NCBI RefSeq assembly: GCF_029227915.1 | Contig: NC_079889.1 | Coordinates: 1,052,001-1,116,000 of the forward strand | Reading direction: 5' to 3' | DNA: 64,000 nucleotides | Source: Hydractinia symbiolongicarpus | Lineage: Eukaryota > Cnidaria > Hydrozoa > Anthoathecata > Hydractiniidae | Part shown: positions 13,424 through 23,637 of the stretch, piece after piece | How positions within the stretch are numbered: the stretch's first letter is position 1 | Layout of the letters: every line of letters begins with the position of its first letter | Position numbers and translations under genes: made by a program | Notes under the pieces: generated by a model | The model's input: only the letters and a program-made list of their open reading frames with translations | The model's database searches: none | Told to the model about the DNA's origin: nothing

Positions 13424-15335
13424 CCTTTTGGCATTGATTTTGCAGCAAAAGGTTTTAAACATTCCAGCTGCGTATTAAAAGAAATGAACGTTTATTAACT
13501 AACTGCAAGTGTTCAAGCCATACATAAGTTTCATTTCCGTGCATTGCAGTTGATTGATATAACAATTTTGAGGAATTCGTTAAAATAAGACCAATTAAAT
13601 TTTGTGTAGAAGCTTGACCGCAAATTAAATCAGTTGCATATCCAATTGATAAAACGCATTTAGTGACCCTACAAATATGCTTAAGTAATAAGCGATTTTA
13701 CCAAAGGAAATAAATAATTATACCGTCAAACTAATGTGTGATTGAATCTATTATATGTGTTATTATTTCTTTTTTAGTTTTCCATATTGCAAGAACATTT
13801 ACAAAAGCCATCCAAATTAAAATTTTCTAGGTAACAACTTCTATAGTGACATTTGTTGAACCTTATCTTGATTGAAATACATTTTTATGTGTGGCCTACA
13901 TTGTTTTTGCATTTATGATTATCGTCTGGAGTTAGTCTAGAATTTTATAATAAGAAAAACCGCAATTTTCTTTTTACTTTGATGATAATAATTTTAAAAA
14001 TGAGCTACTTTTTTATTTAGACAAAAAGCCTGGGTACGAAAAGCTCCTGTTCCTGTCCCTTTATCCAACACAAACATATCATGAGCTGGAAAGCATCAAG
14101 GACTTTAATCCATCAATGGTAACAAAATAGGAGAATAGATAATTTATATGTTGTTGGTATTAATTTATTAGGCAGAATATGGAGGTATGGGCACAAAGTG
14201 TTTCCAGCTTTGTAAATGTTATAAATCTTATATGTTTCTTATATAAAAAGTGTAAATACATACTGATATATGGTGACTTTTTTTTCTGGGTCAATTTTTG
14301 CAATTAGTCAACTAAATTGCAAATATATATCGCGTACACTTTTTATTTATAACTAATAACTTCATACCCATGCGCTTCTCCACGAATAATTATAAATGAC
14401 GTCACAAAAAAGCGAGGACAGGCAAGTGCGTCCATGTACTCCAAATGTCACACACCACAATTGTTGTATTTTTTATGATCCTAACCTAGGCAAAAACATA
14501 TAATAACTTGCATGCCGATGTAGGAAAAATGTCCCTGTAGGAATAAATTAAATTTGCTTTTGCTCACGACAATCGTGCATATTTTTTCTTGCATCCCCGC
14601 TAGTCCTAGGAAAGTGTTCTTGTTCGCATATTAGGCTGTTTTTAAAATATTTTCATATTGAAAAATAAATGAATAAACGGACATGTTCAAATGAAATGAT
14701 GACATTTAACAGCACAAACGTCTTACAAATGATACGGCCGTTTGCACTGTTAAACTCATTTCTTGTTGTTGCAAGGGTTATTCGTTTGAAAAAAGTAGAC
14801 AAATAAAATCCCATTCGCGCTGTATGATTGAGATAAAAACTATGGCGGTTTAACAACTCCTTTCATCTATTTTCAGGCAGTTCTTTCGTAAACCATTCTT
14901 CTTATTCTGGGGGACGCTATTAACTTAACCCCATTATGTACAGGGTTTTCGAGTATTTTTTCATCGAAGGCAAATACAAATTGAATCAAGTTTCATGTGT
15001 ACGTCATGAGAGGAAAGGAATAAGTTTATGCTGTTGTCAGCACTTTTTTCGTAACGTCACCTAAAGCTTAAAAATTTGTCCACAATATCACTCCTTACCT
15101 AAAGTTCAATTATGTTTAGTTCTAGAACAAAAAATAGCATTCTGTTTAAAGTTTCTAACAGCCAAGTAAAAGTTATTTAACATATACGTTCTGGGTTTTA
15201 CATAAATGCCATTAGAGAACGCCAAAATTTGCCCAAAAATTAATTTTTTTCCCATTTTCCTGTAAACTTATAAAATATTGGGAAATCAGAAGATTTTAAT
15301 AAAGGTAGCCATATTTTGATAAGGAATTCATAGAA
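13424..15335. other. Non-coding stretch with one exon-like segment
   Basis: At 14021-14118 a good acceptor (TTTTATTTAG) precedes an open segment that reads KKPGYEKLLFLSLYPTQTYH in one frame and ends at ATG|GTAACA. It could be a further exon or an alternative 3' exon of the coiled-coil gene, but the phase does not match its last exon. Nothing else is supported. Confidence 0.35.
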
Positions 15336-15805
15336 ACTAGTCGTTAACACGTGGATAAATCCACGGAATTGCCCGTCCTTTATTAGCCGCATTTCGTGTG
15401 TCTCGCTACTACGGTTACCATTTTGCGTGACAGACAGACGCATACGGGTATTATAACACAGACTAGTCGTTAGCCCGTGGAAAACTCCACGGGTTCGCCC
15501 GTCCTTTATATTTACCCGTCGCAACAAAGTGGATAAAAATATATCGCATTTGATATTCGTGTTTCCGTAACATGATTTTCTAACTCAGCGGGGGTCCGCG
15601 CAGAGACAGACAGACGACGGCTATTATTATAGAGACTAGTCGTTACCCGTGGAAAAATCCACGGGTTCGCCCGTCCTTTATATTTACCCGTCGCAACAAA
15701 ATGGATAAAATAATCGCATTTGATATTCGTGTTTCCGTCACATCATTTTCTAACTCAGTGGGGGTTCTGCGCAGAGACAGACAGACGACGGCTATTATTA
15801 TAGAG
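15336..15805 (+). repeat. Three head-to-tail ACTAGTCGTT repeats
   Basis: Three adjacent copies (about 15336-15462, 15463-15632, 15633-15805) each begin ACTAGTCGTTA, carry a hairpin of the form CCCGTGG...CCACGGG, then GCCCGTCCTTTATATTTACC, and end in GACAGACAGACG(A)CGG followed by CTATTATTATAGAG. The second and third copies are nearly identical, so they are young or were locally duplicated. Single relatives occur at 38766, 54539 and 60492 and, reversed, near 55150. A short non-autonomous mobile element is the best reading. Confidence 0.75.
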
Positions 15806-15829
15806 ATAATACAAGTTAAAGGGGTAGTT

Positions 15830-15900
15830 TCACCCAACCTCTACTCTGTCTCCCTTCCCCCTCCCCCGTCTCCCTCGTCTCCCCCTCCCCTTTACCGAAT
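15830..15900 (+). repeat. Pyrimidine-rich simple sequence
   Basis: A C/T-only tract (CTCCCTTCCCCCTCCCCCGT and onward) follows the repeat array. Simple sequence without coding evidence. Confidence 0.6.
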
Positions 15901-16199
15901 AGGGTAATGAAAAATATGAAAATAAAGCTCGTAGATCTTCGCCATTTACTAAAGTTCCCACTGCCACAGCTTCATGCGATGGACACAACAATGTAAACAT
16001 TTCAGCAACGCTTTTGTTGTATTTTAGTTTTTGTTTTTGATCACGCGTTTGTGTTGCCTAAACATATATAAAAAGTAAAATCTCAGTTTGTGAGAATTCA
16101 CTGAAAACTAAGTCAAATATGACATGACGTCAGAAAGTTAAAGTAGCTACTGGATCGACCATTTGGCTGTTCCATTCTGCTCGTAGCTGTTTGGTTTAT

Positions 16200-18143
16200 A
16201 GTCACGCTTGTAATGAAGCCCAGCTTTACCACCTCCTTTGGTATAGAAAGATACATAAATCCGTGTGGTGATCCAAACAAAACGCTTATATCGCAATTGA
16301 TATGGACACAAACATTATCACCACTAAGAATAGGCACAAAATTCCATCTGTATTTAGATTTTTTCTATCCGGTTAAGTCAAACATTGTTTATATCTGTTC
16401 AAGAAAATATATTATCCATAGATTTAGTCGGTGACTTCAATATCAACCTACTTATATTACAATCTACCTGGAATTCATACGAAAAAATCCTACAAAACTT
16501 TTCATTATTAGAAAATGACATAGCCAAAACGAAAACAAAAGACACTTGTAGATCATATATCGACCAGTATAACTCAAAAAGCAATCCAAAGATCTGTCGT
16601 ACTAACTGATGAAATTAATGATCACGAACTCGATACATCATTATAAACATTAAAAAAACACGATTTGAATCCTGGTATCGAAAATAGTTCGGTGGGTGAT
16701 TTCAACATGTTCCCCTTGAACCCATTTATAGCTTTGAAGATCAGGTCAATATGTTCAACGAACCTTTTCTATCTTGTTCGCAAACATGATAACCTGTAAA
16801 TCCACTGGATGATCTAAGATACAAAAGAATATTGATCATTACTGTACTGATTGAAACGATTACAAAAAGGTTGAAAAGAGAGAAAAAATCGTCGTTTCTT
16901 CGAATCTGATTATCTTTAACCACAAAGAAACACGTTTGGATATACAGAATGACGAGCTTCGACGCGAATGTCTTAAATAAACATTATACAACGCAAGCTT
17001 CAGAATTTTGGAGTTTACCTAATACTTACGTTAATAATCTTGCGAGTGTTTTTTATTCTTTTTTCTATATTTTTCCACCCTTGTTTGTCTTTGATTTTGC
17101 CTCTTTACTCTTTTGTAGTTTTGCTTTCAAGTTTTAAAGGTTATTTGTACGTGGGTTTAATGTTTTAAAGTACGCTAAATAATTTACCAGTCAACCCGAC
17201 AGACAGTTTCAAAATCACACATACGACGCCTGATGAGGTGAAGAAAATATTTGTTTATCTGGTTACAAAGAAATACCCGTGAAATATTGATTGATCATGG
17301 TATCTTCCCTGATTCATTGAAAATCGCCAACGTATGTCCAGTATCAAAAGTCAAGAGTCCAATTCAATAGAAAAACTATAGACCCTTATCTGTCTTGTTG
17401 TTGCTGTCAAGAATATAAAGAGTTCATCGTGTCCAGTGGAACATCTGCAATCAGACTCATTCAGACATTCGACCTAAACATTCTTGATAAAACAAAAAAC
17501 AATATTCGCAAAGCAATAAGAAGAGAAGAAATAAAGCTGGCAGTGCTCATATGCAAAAGCGTCCAATACTATCAACCATGGGATACTAATCGACAAATTG
17601 AAATCTATAAACTTTGAAAGAATACAATACGTATCATAATTAACTACCATTCCAACAGATTCTAGTTTGTTCAAATCGATGAAAAACAATCGAACAACGA
17701 TCTACTTTGGTGTTTTCTTAAAAGGTAATATTTTGTGCCCAATCCTATTTAACAGTAACGTAGCTGATCTATTGTCGCAAGTAAAACGAACTACTATCCA
17801 GTATCCTGATGACACCACGTTATATTGTTCTTGTAAACATCAATATATTCAGAAATGTATTACAGTGCTAGAAAATCAATTTGGTCAAAAGGACAATGCT
17901 GAGTATCTAACAATGACAAATTACAGTTCATCACCTTTAGAAAGCCAAGAAGCTAACTTCCTACTGACAGATCCCACCTTATTAATTGAACAAGAGTCAA
18001 TTGCTAAGTTTTGGGGGGTTGATCTTGACGAATACATGTGTTCTAAAATCAAAAATACACATCTAGGACCAAGTCTTTGTTCGTTCCATAAACTAAAAAA
18101 AGAAAGAAGGAAAAAAGGAAAGAAAAAAATCAGATTATTTTAG
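16200..18143 (+). mobile_element. Decayed non-LTR retrotransposon (LINE, endonuclease and RT)
   Basis: Fragments in shifting frames of one strand follow the order of a CR1/L2-like LINE. The endonuclease end motif VGDFNINLL is at 16424-16453. Reverse transcriptase pieces follow: DHGIFPDSLKIANVCPV near 17295, NYRPLSVLL near 17380, and GNILCPILFNSNVADL near 17728. The catalytic box at 17802-17813 reads YPDD instead of the family's YADD. Numerous frameshifts and stops separate the pieces, so the copy is dead. The tail 17830-18143 resembles the post-RT region of such elements and ends in an A/G-rich stretch. Confidence 0.75.
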
Positions 18144-18925
18144 TTTCGGTGGGTGCATTCAAGGCGAAATATCAATTATAATAAATTCCATCTTCTGTTT
18201 GTCCAATGCTTTGCTTAATTCGTCACGCAACTTTTTAAATATCTCAAGTTTTTATATTGTCTATTTTATACCGTACGAAGTAATTTTTACTTCGTTTTAC
18301 AAGTCCAGATTTTAAGCCTTTTACTTCTTATTCGAGCCCTACATTTGATGCTCAGTCACGTAATGTTTTTAAACCAAGGTTTAAAATACTCCATACTACC
18401 AGCCATGCGTTCAAAGTTGTTATTTTGCCTCCTACGCAAACACTACTGTCCATGCCTTCAATATACTCACTCTAGCCCGAATTAGTTAAGTCTCAGATGC
18501 TTATTAAGTTATTTTTGTGTTTTCTCGACGCGTTAGTTGCATCCAATTTAACCCAAGCAAGTTTCTATATTAAATCCTTTTCAATATCGCCAATTTCGTC
18601 CAACCATATATATGTTTTATTCGAATTTCCCCGGTAAGTCTCTATTTTTTTACTACCGTATCTTCTAGAATATTTTTGCACTTACTTAATTATTTTGTTA
18701 AACTTATTTTCATTTAGATTAGTTATTTATTTTTATCATTTTAAGAAGAACCATATTAACCATAAAAACAACGTCCACCACGCCGGAGATACAACGTTGC
18801 AGTTTAAACTTTAGAAAAAAATCTCCTGATGATCAAAATTTTTCCGCTTTGACATGAATAGTCGATAAGTAAAAAACTAAACTCCAGGAGGTTCAGCTAG
18901 TCGACTAAAGTTGTATATAGTTATT
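18144..18925. other. Non-coding stretch between LINE relic and tandem array
   Basis: AT-rich sequence with stops in all frames. I see no recognisable gene or repeat boundary. Confidence 0.5.
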
Positions 18926-20115
18926 AAAACGGAAATATTTGATGATGTCATTGAATTTCCGCGCCCGAAGGCGTAGGAAATTCTTTAAAACCGTCGTTTT
19001 TTTCTTTTGGAGCATTTTTTGAGAAAAAATCGACCCTGGGATTTCACGTTCCTCTGATTTTTTGTTACCTAAATGTCATTTTACGCCAAAATTGGTTCAA
19101 AAATCAAAACTACTTTATTTTCCACAATATTTAGCACAGTTAACAAAAAAAGTATACTGAACATGATGGTGACATCAAAATTTCTATTTTTGGCCACCTT
19201 AAATGTCATTTTAGGCCAAAATTGGTCCAAAAATTAAAACTACTTTATTTTCCACAAAATTTGGCACAGCTAACAAAAAAAGTATGCTGAACATGATGGT
19301 GACATCAAAATTTCTATTTTTGGCCACCTTAAATGTCATTTTAGGCCAAAATTGGTCCAAAAATTAAAACTACTTTATTTTCCACAAAATTTGCCCACCT
19401 AACAAAAAAAGTATGCTGAACATGATGGTGACATCAAAATTTCGATTTTTGGCCACCTAAATCTCATTTTAGGCAAAAATTAGTCCAAAAGTTAAAACTA
19501 CTTTATTTTCGACAAAATTTTGCACAGATCACAAAAAAAATATGCTGAACATGATGGTCACATCAAAATTTTGATTTTTTGTCACCTGGAATGTCATTTT
19601 AGGCCAAAATTGGTCCAAAAATTTAAACTACTTTATTTTCGACAAAATTTGGCACAGTTAATAAAAAAAGTATGCTGAACATGATGGTGGCATCAAAATT
19701 TTGATTTTTTGCCACCTGAAATGTCATTTTAGGCCAAAATTGGTCCAAAAATTTAAACTACTTTATTTTCGACAAAATTTGGCACAGTTAATAAAAAAAG
19801 TATGCTGAACATGATGGTGGCATCAAAATTTTGTTTTTTTGTCAACTAAATGCCGTTTAAGACCATAAACGTTTCAATCGGAAGACTTTCAACCATGAAT
19901 GATAGGCTATAATTTTGTTCGCAATTTCTTTTAAAGTGTGAGTTTATTATGACACGTTTCGTTTTGTTTGCGTTTTTTGTAAGATGTAATGTCACTTGTG
20001 TGTTTTATCTTCAGAGCTTCAAGCACCAAACCTCTTCGAATGTTTGGCACGATAACAACGAATTAGCAGGTTGTCATCAAATATTTTGGTAGCGAGCGGA
20101 AATTCTTAGAGCCCC
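18926..20115. mobile_element. Candidate non-autonomous element carrying a 130-bp tandem array
   Basis: Flanking the tandem array are two pairs of inverted words: AAATATTTGATGA (about 18934) with TCATCAAATATTT (about 20075), and GAATTTCCGC (18953-18962) with GCGGAAATTC (20096-20105). Near the right side GAGCCCCCAGGGCTTC can form a short hairpin. Internal minisatellite plus subterminal inverted repeats plus a 3' hairpin resembles Helentron-associated or similar non-autonomous elements, but no transposase or Rep/helicase is present, so the class is a guess. Confidence 0.4.
19071..19870 (+). repeat. Tandem array, about six copies of a 130-bp unit
   Basis: The word AAATGTCATTTTAGGCCAAA restarts at about 19071, 19201, 19331, 19459, 19590 and 19719, with a truncated copy at about 19848: a period of 128-130 bp. 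Each unit also has CTACTTTATTTTC, AAAAAAAGTATGCTGAACATG and ATGGTGACATCAAAATTT. The copies differ by few substitutions. No frame stays open across the array. Confidence 0.85.
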
Positions 20116-20382
20116 CAGGGCTTCTTGTTAAAATTTTAATAAAGAATCTTTTTTTTATTTTGCCTAACTGTACTAAACATTAAAAAGACAGTCAAAAATT
20201 TTCAAATTTGCGATAACTTGACAACCAATTATTTTTCATCAAAACTTTAAAATAAACAAATAAACATAATAATAAATGATTAAAGGAAAAATAATCGAAA
20301 TTTCAAATTTTTGGAGTATTCTTTAATCAAATGATCCAACCCTACCTACCCTCTACTTCCATTTCTCTTAAAAGATGGGAAC

Positions 20383-20720
20383 AATGTACAAGAACAATAT
20401 TTTGGATTACGTTCATCAAGCGCAAGAAGGTTTATAGAAAACACATTCGGGAGACTGAAAGGTCGATTTGGTAGTCTAAGAAGAGCCATGGATGTGGTAG
20501 ACTAACAGTTATTTTGTCATGTTTTATAATGCATATTTTTTGTAAAGAAACCGTCTCTGCAGAAAGTATTGATACCGCAATTGCTTTAAAAAACGATTCT
20601 AACTATCTTCTGACAAAGGAAGTTAATATGAAGCAGATACAAATAAAGGAAGACAGACATGCACTCTTTTTTTCAGTAACGTTTTTAAATATTTTTAACC
20701 TTAACATTTACAGTTTATAA
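20383..20720 (+). pseudogene. PIF/Harbinger transposase (HARBI1-like) relic
   Basis: The first part (20383-20502) reads EQYFGLRSSSARRFIENTF then GRLKGRFGSLRRAMDV, the conserved C-terminal part of the Harbinger DDE nuclease around IENTFGRLK. After a stop and a frameshift, 20509 onward continues with VILSCFIMHIFCKE, matching the family's LHNFC region. Only the C-terminal part is present, so this is a fragment. The TIRs were not identified. Confidence 0.7.
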
Positions 20721-21183
20721 TATTGTAAATATTATTTATTGGTTTGTTCTTTATCGCCAAGTTTAAAGATCTACCATTTGGTGTGTTACCGTTTCTAAAA
20801 TTGTCCTATGGAGAGATTGCCTTATGGAGACATGTTGAGCTTGAAGCACTGTAGCCAAATTAAAATTGATGTTGCTTATGCATCATCATCATAGTTTAAT
20901 ATCCCTTGACAAGTCTAGGTCAAGACAGAAGGAAAATTTTCATGTTTTCCTGCAAACCTTGCTTGTTCCTATAAACTCTTGTTGATCCATCCTTTATAGC
21001 ATGTTTTTCTTGAAATCAAATTTTACTTGAACTATGCTTGAAAATTTGCTGATTAAAATGGAGTTTTCTTAACTATTAGAATTTTTTTTTGCAGTTTCGT
21101 GCCATAGATTTATTATTGTTTACTATCTGTATTTAGTTTTATAAATTTAAAAAAATACTATACGTTTAAAAAGAAGGAAAAAA
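20721..21183. other. Non-coding stretch upstream of the 21.18-kb exon
   Basis: AT-rich, many stops, no motif recognised. It could include the promoter and leader of the exon at 21184. Confidence 0.4.
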
Positions 21184-21332
21184 ATGGAAGGATCGATCAT
21201 CTCGGTCGCTATTGTGTTAGCGATCTTCTTCTTAGCATTTCTGTTGTTGTGGAGAATAAAAGAAAAAACATTGACTAAGCCAAGAACCATTCGTTTAGGT
21301 GATTTTCAATCATCTGAAACCGTTAAGATTAG
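21184..21332 (+). CDS. Orphan first exon with N-terminal membrane anchor
   Basis: ATG at 21184 sits in good context (AAAAATGG). The 49 complete codons start MEGSIISVAIVLAIFFLAFL, a strongly hydrophobic segment at residues about 5-22, followed by the basic stretch WRIKEKTLTKPR, and end at a GTAAGC donor after AAG ATT AG. This looks like a signal-anchor first exon of a membrane protein with its bulk on the cytosolic side. I could not find the next exon: the A1CF-like gene on the other strand begins only 2 kb downstream, so either the continuation is small or this is a relic. Function unknown. Confidence 0.35.
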
Positions 21333-21339
21333 GTAAGCA

Positions 21340-23449
21340 GCACTAGAATAAGTATACATAGACTAAAAAAATGTATTTGAGAGATAACATACCAGAGTTG
21401 TTGTAACTATATATTTAGCTTTTCGCAAAAACATTCTTTTCTCGGAAAATTTTTTTTTTTTTTTTGCCAAATTTAGAGGAATTCTTTACTTATCTGTTTC
21501 GCGATATATCTAGTCAGCAATGAATTGGAGAAATTTTCAAATCTAAATACAACGGCGCTGACCTGATGTTATTATTAAGTACGGTATTTTCACGCAAGAT
21601 AAAAAAAGCTCTCTTTGATTGTTGCGTTGACAACGATTTCTTACCTGGTAATGGTGTAAAAAACACCCGAAATGTTGTCAATACATTGTATTTATTTTTC
21701 TTTTTGTTCAATGTTCCAAATGTCCATCTAGTTTCAATTGATATAAATACCTTAAAAATTCGACAATATTTATCTGAAATAAAACAAGATTTAAAAAAAC
21801 CGCCTAGCCTAAAAGAAGGTTTCTTTTTTCGATGAAAATCAGCACGCTGGACAAACAATGCTATTTTACCACTCCCAATGATAATTTTAGCATAAATTAA
21901 ACTAAGTTCGAAATCTTCAGTTCTCATAATGATTCTGCAAGGACAGGGAAAAAAAAATTGCAATTTAATCTATACTAATATTCCGTTTTTGTACATTGTT
22001 GGTAAAAGCCACCATATAAATATTCCATATCGATGGTATACATTTTGATCACGTGATAAATCAACTATTATTCAGGCATGCATGTCACATGACGTCATAT
22101 GAAAAGGAGGCGAAATTATCTCAATTATATCGAATCTATATGGTATGACGTCACTTTGGAATGTATGCCTGTAAATTGATTGTTTGATGTAATGTTTATA
22201 TCAAGTACTTTTATATATAACATTTCAAGAGAATAAAACAAAAAACAAAAATGTACAACCTTTTATGAGCAGCAAACAAAACATTAATGACTTAAAAAGA
22301 ATGGTTTCTACATATTGCTTAGAAATATATAGAAATGCGATATATGATAGTATTCGACTATATAGAAACCATTCTTTTCTAGAGTAGTAAAAGTCAGTAT
22401 ATATTTATATGTCTATATCTGCTACTATTTTTTTCTAAAAGTTAAAAAAATATCTTAAACCAAAAAAACTCCCTCTTTTTACGAAAAATAATATACTCGA
22501 ATATCGAGTTACAAAAGGGAAAGTCATAAAACCTAAATATGAGGAAAAAAATAAACAAATAAAAAGCGAACAAAATATATAACTAAATATTACTATATTT
22601 GAACTAAAAAACAACACGAAAAAATTCGATGGTATTCGAAAAATACAAGTTTGAAAACTCGCCTCAGTTTTTCGTTTAAAATATTTTAAAAAAACGATAA
22701 ACCTTATTTTTGGAATAGATATTACAAAAATCACTGAAGTTGATTTTAGACAACCAAACATCGCACAAAAGAATAATGCGTTTTTAAATTGCTAACCAAA
22801 ATGTTTAATACCAATATTACATGCACAATATTTAAGTTTTACCCATAATGCACTCGTAAGGAGTACACCCATAATGCACTATACCCAATATTTACTCAGA
22901 AAATAGTAAAGCACGTTTTTGGATGTGGGTGCATTACAAGTCTAACGCCATATAATGTATCTAGAATAAAGCAGAAGTTTTTTTAGAATTTTTCAAAATT
23001 TTTTTTTAAAATGTATTATGCATCTCACTGGATTCAACTTGTGAAAACCATAGAACATAGTAATAATCTCCGAAAGCATAGTTTAGATTAGGCAGTTATG
23101 TACAAATAAATAGATGTGACATTAAACAATAAAATGAAACAGTATGACATGGAATATGCCTTTGATATATATATACTTCAATATATAACCGTGGTGTATA
23201 TATAAAACAGAAATAAAGTATGTGCATGCACAAGACAATATATAAGCTCTTTTTTAATGGTGCATATAGCGAAAAGCGCTTGTATTCTTTTTCAAGATAT
23301 GTTTTACCAAAAACAAAAAAATATCTTTCGTTAATACAATCAAACGAAGCGAAAGAAGGTAAAAAGAAATAGTTGAACTTTTATATTTCATACGCTTCTC
23401 ACTATTCTCGTTTTCAGTGCAAAAGAGATATTTATTAATCTAGTTTGGT
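21340..23449. other. Intergenic / 3' UTR side of the A1CF-like gene
   Basis: AT-rich sequence with open frames of 89-149 codons (21514-21963) that look random. It contains an inverted repeat at 22296-22377, a short direct duplication ACCCATAATGCACT at about 22842-22882, and AT dinucleotide runs near 23165-23215. An AATAAA on the minus strand (23431-23436) lies only about 14 bases after the stop codon of the A1CF-like gene, so the true poly(A) site is probably further left. Confidence 0.45.
22296..22377. repeat. Foldback with 15-bp perfect arms
   Basis: AAAGAATGGTTTCTA (22296-22310) is exactly complementary to 22363-22377; the 52-base spacer is AT-rich and partly self-complementary. It could be a small MITE or a hairpin precursor. 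Confidence 0.6.
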
Positions 23450-23637
23450 TTAGTAGCGATGGTACTGCTGGTACTCTTGTGGATCAGGAAACTCAAAGTA
23501 TGTGCCAGGTGGTGGTGGAACACCATTAGGCCAGGTGACCTTAGCAACAACACCTGGTACTACTGGAGTTTGTGTGGTGATAGGAACATACCCTGGATAG
23601 TTTCCACCATCATTGTTACCACGCCCATTCATGGCAG
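23450..23637 (-). CDS. A1CF/RBM46-like, terminal exon 10
   Basis: It reads [18 protein letters not shown] and ends in QEYQQYHRY then TAA. Low-complexity Pro/Tyr-rich tail. Acceptor TTTTTTCTAG. Confidence 0.85.

Noticed and set aside
19071-19870. CRISPR array
   Set aside because: The 130-bp units are contiguous without unique spacers, and the genome is eukaryotic.
21514-21963. 149-codon minus-strand frame
   Set aside because: No domain, no splice context, non-coding composition; overlaps another random frame on the plus strand.
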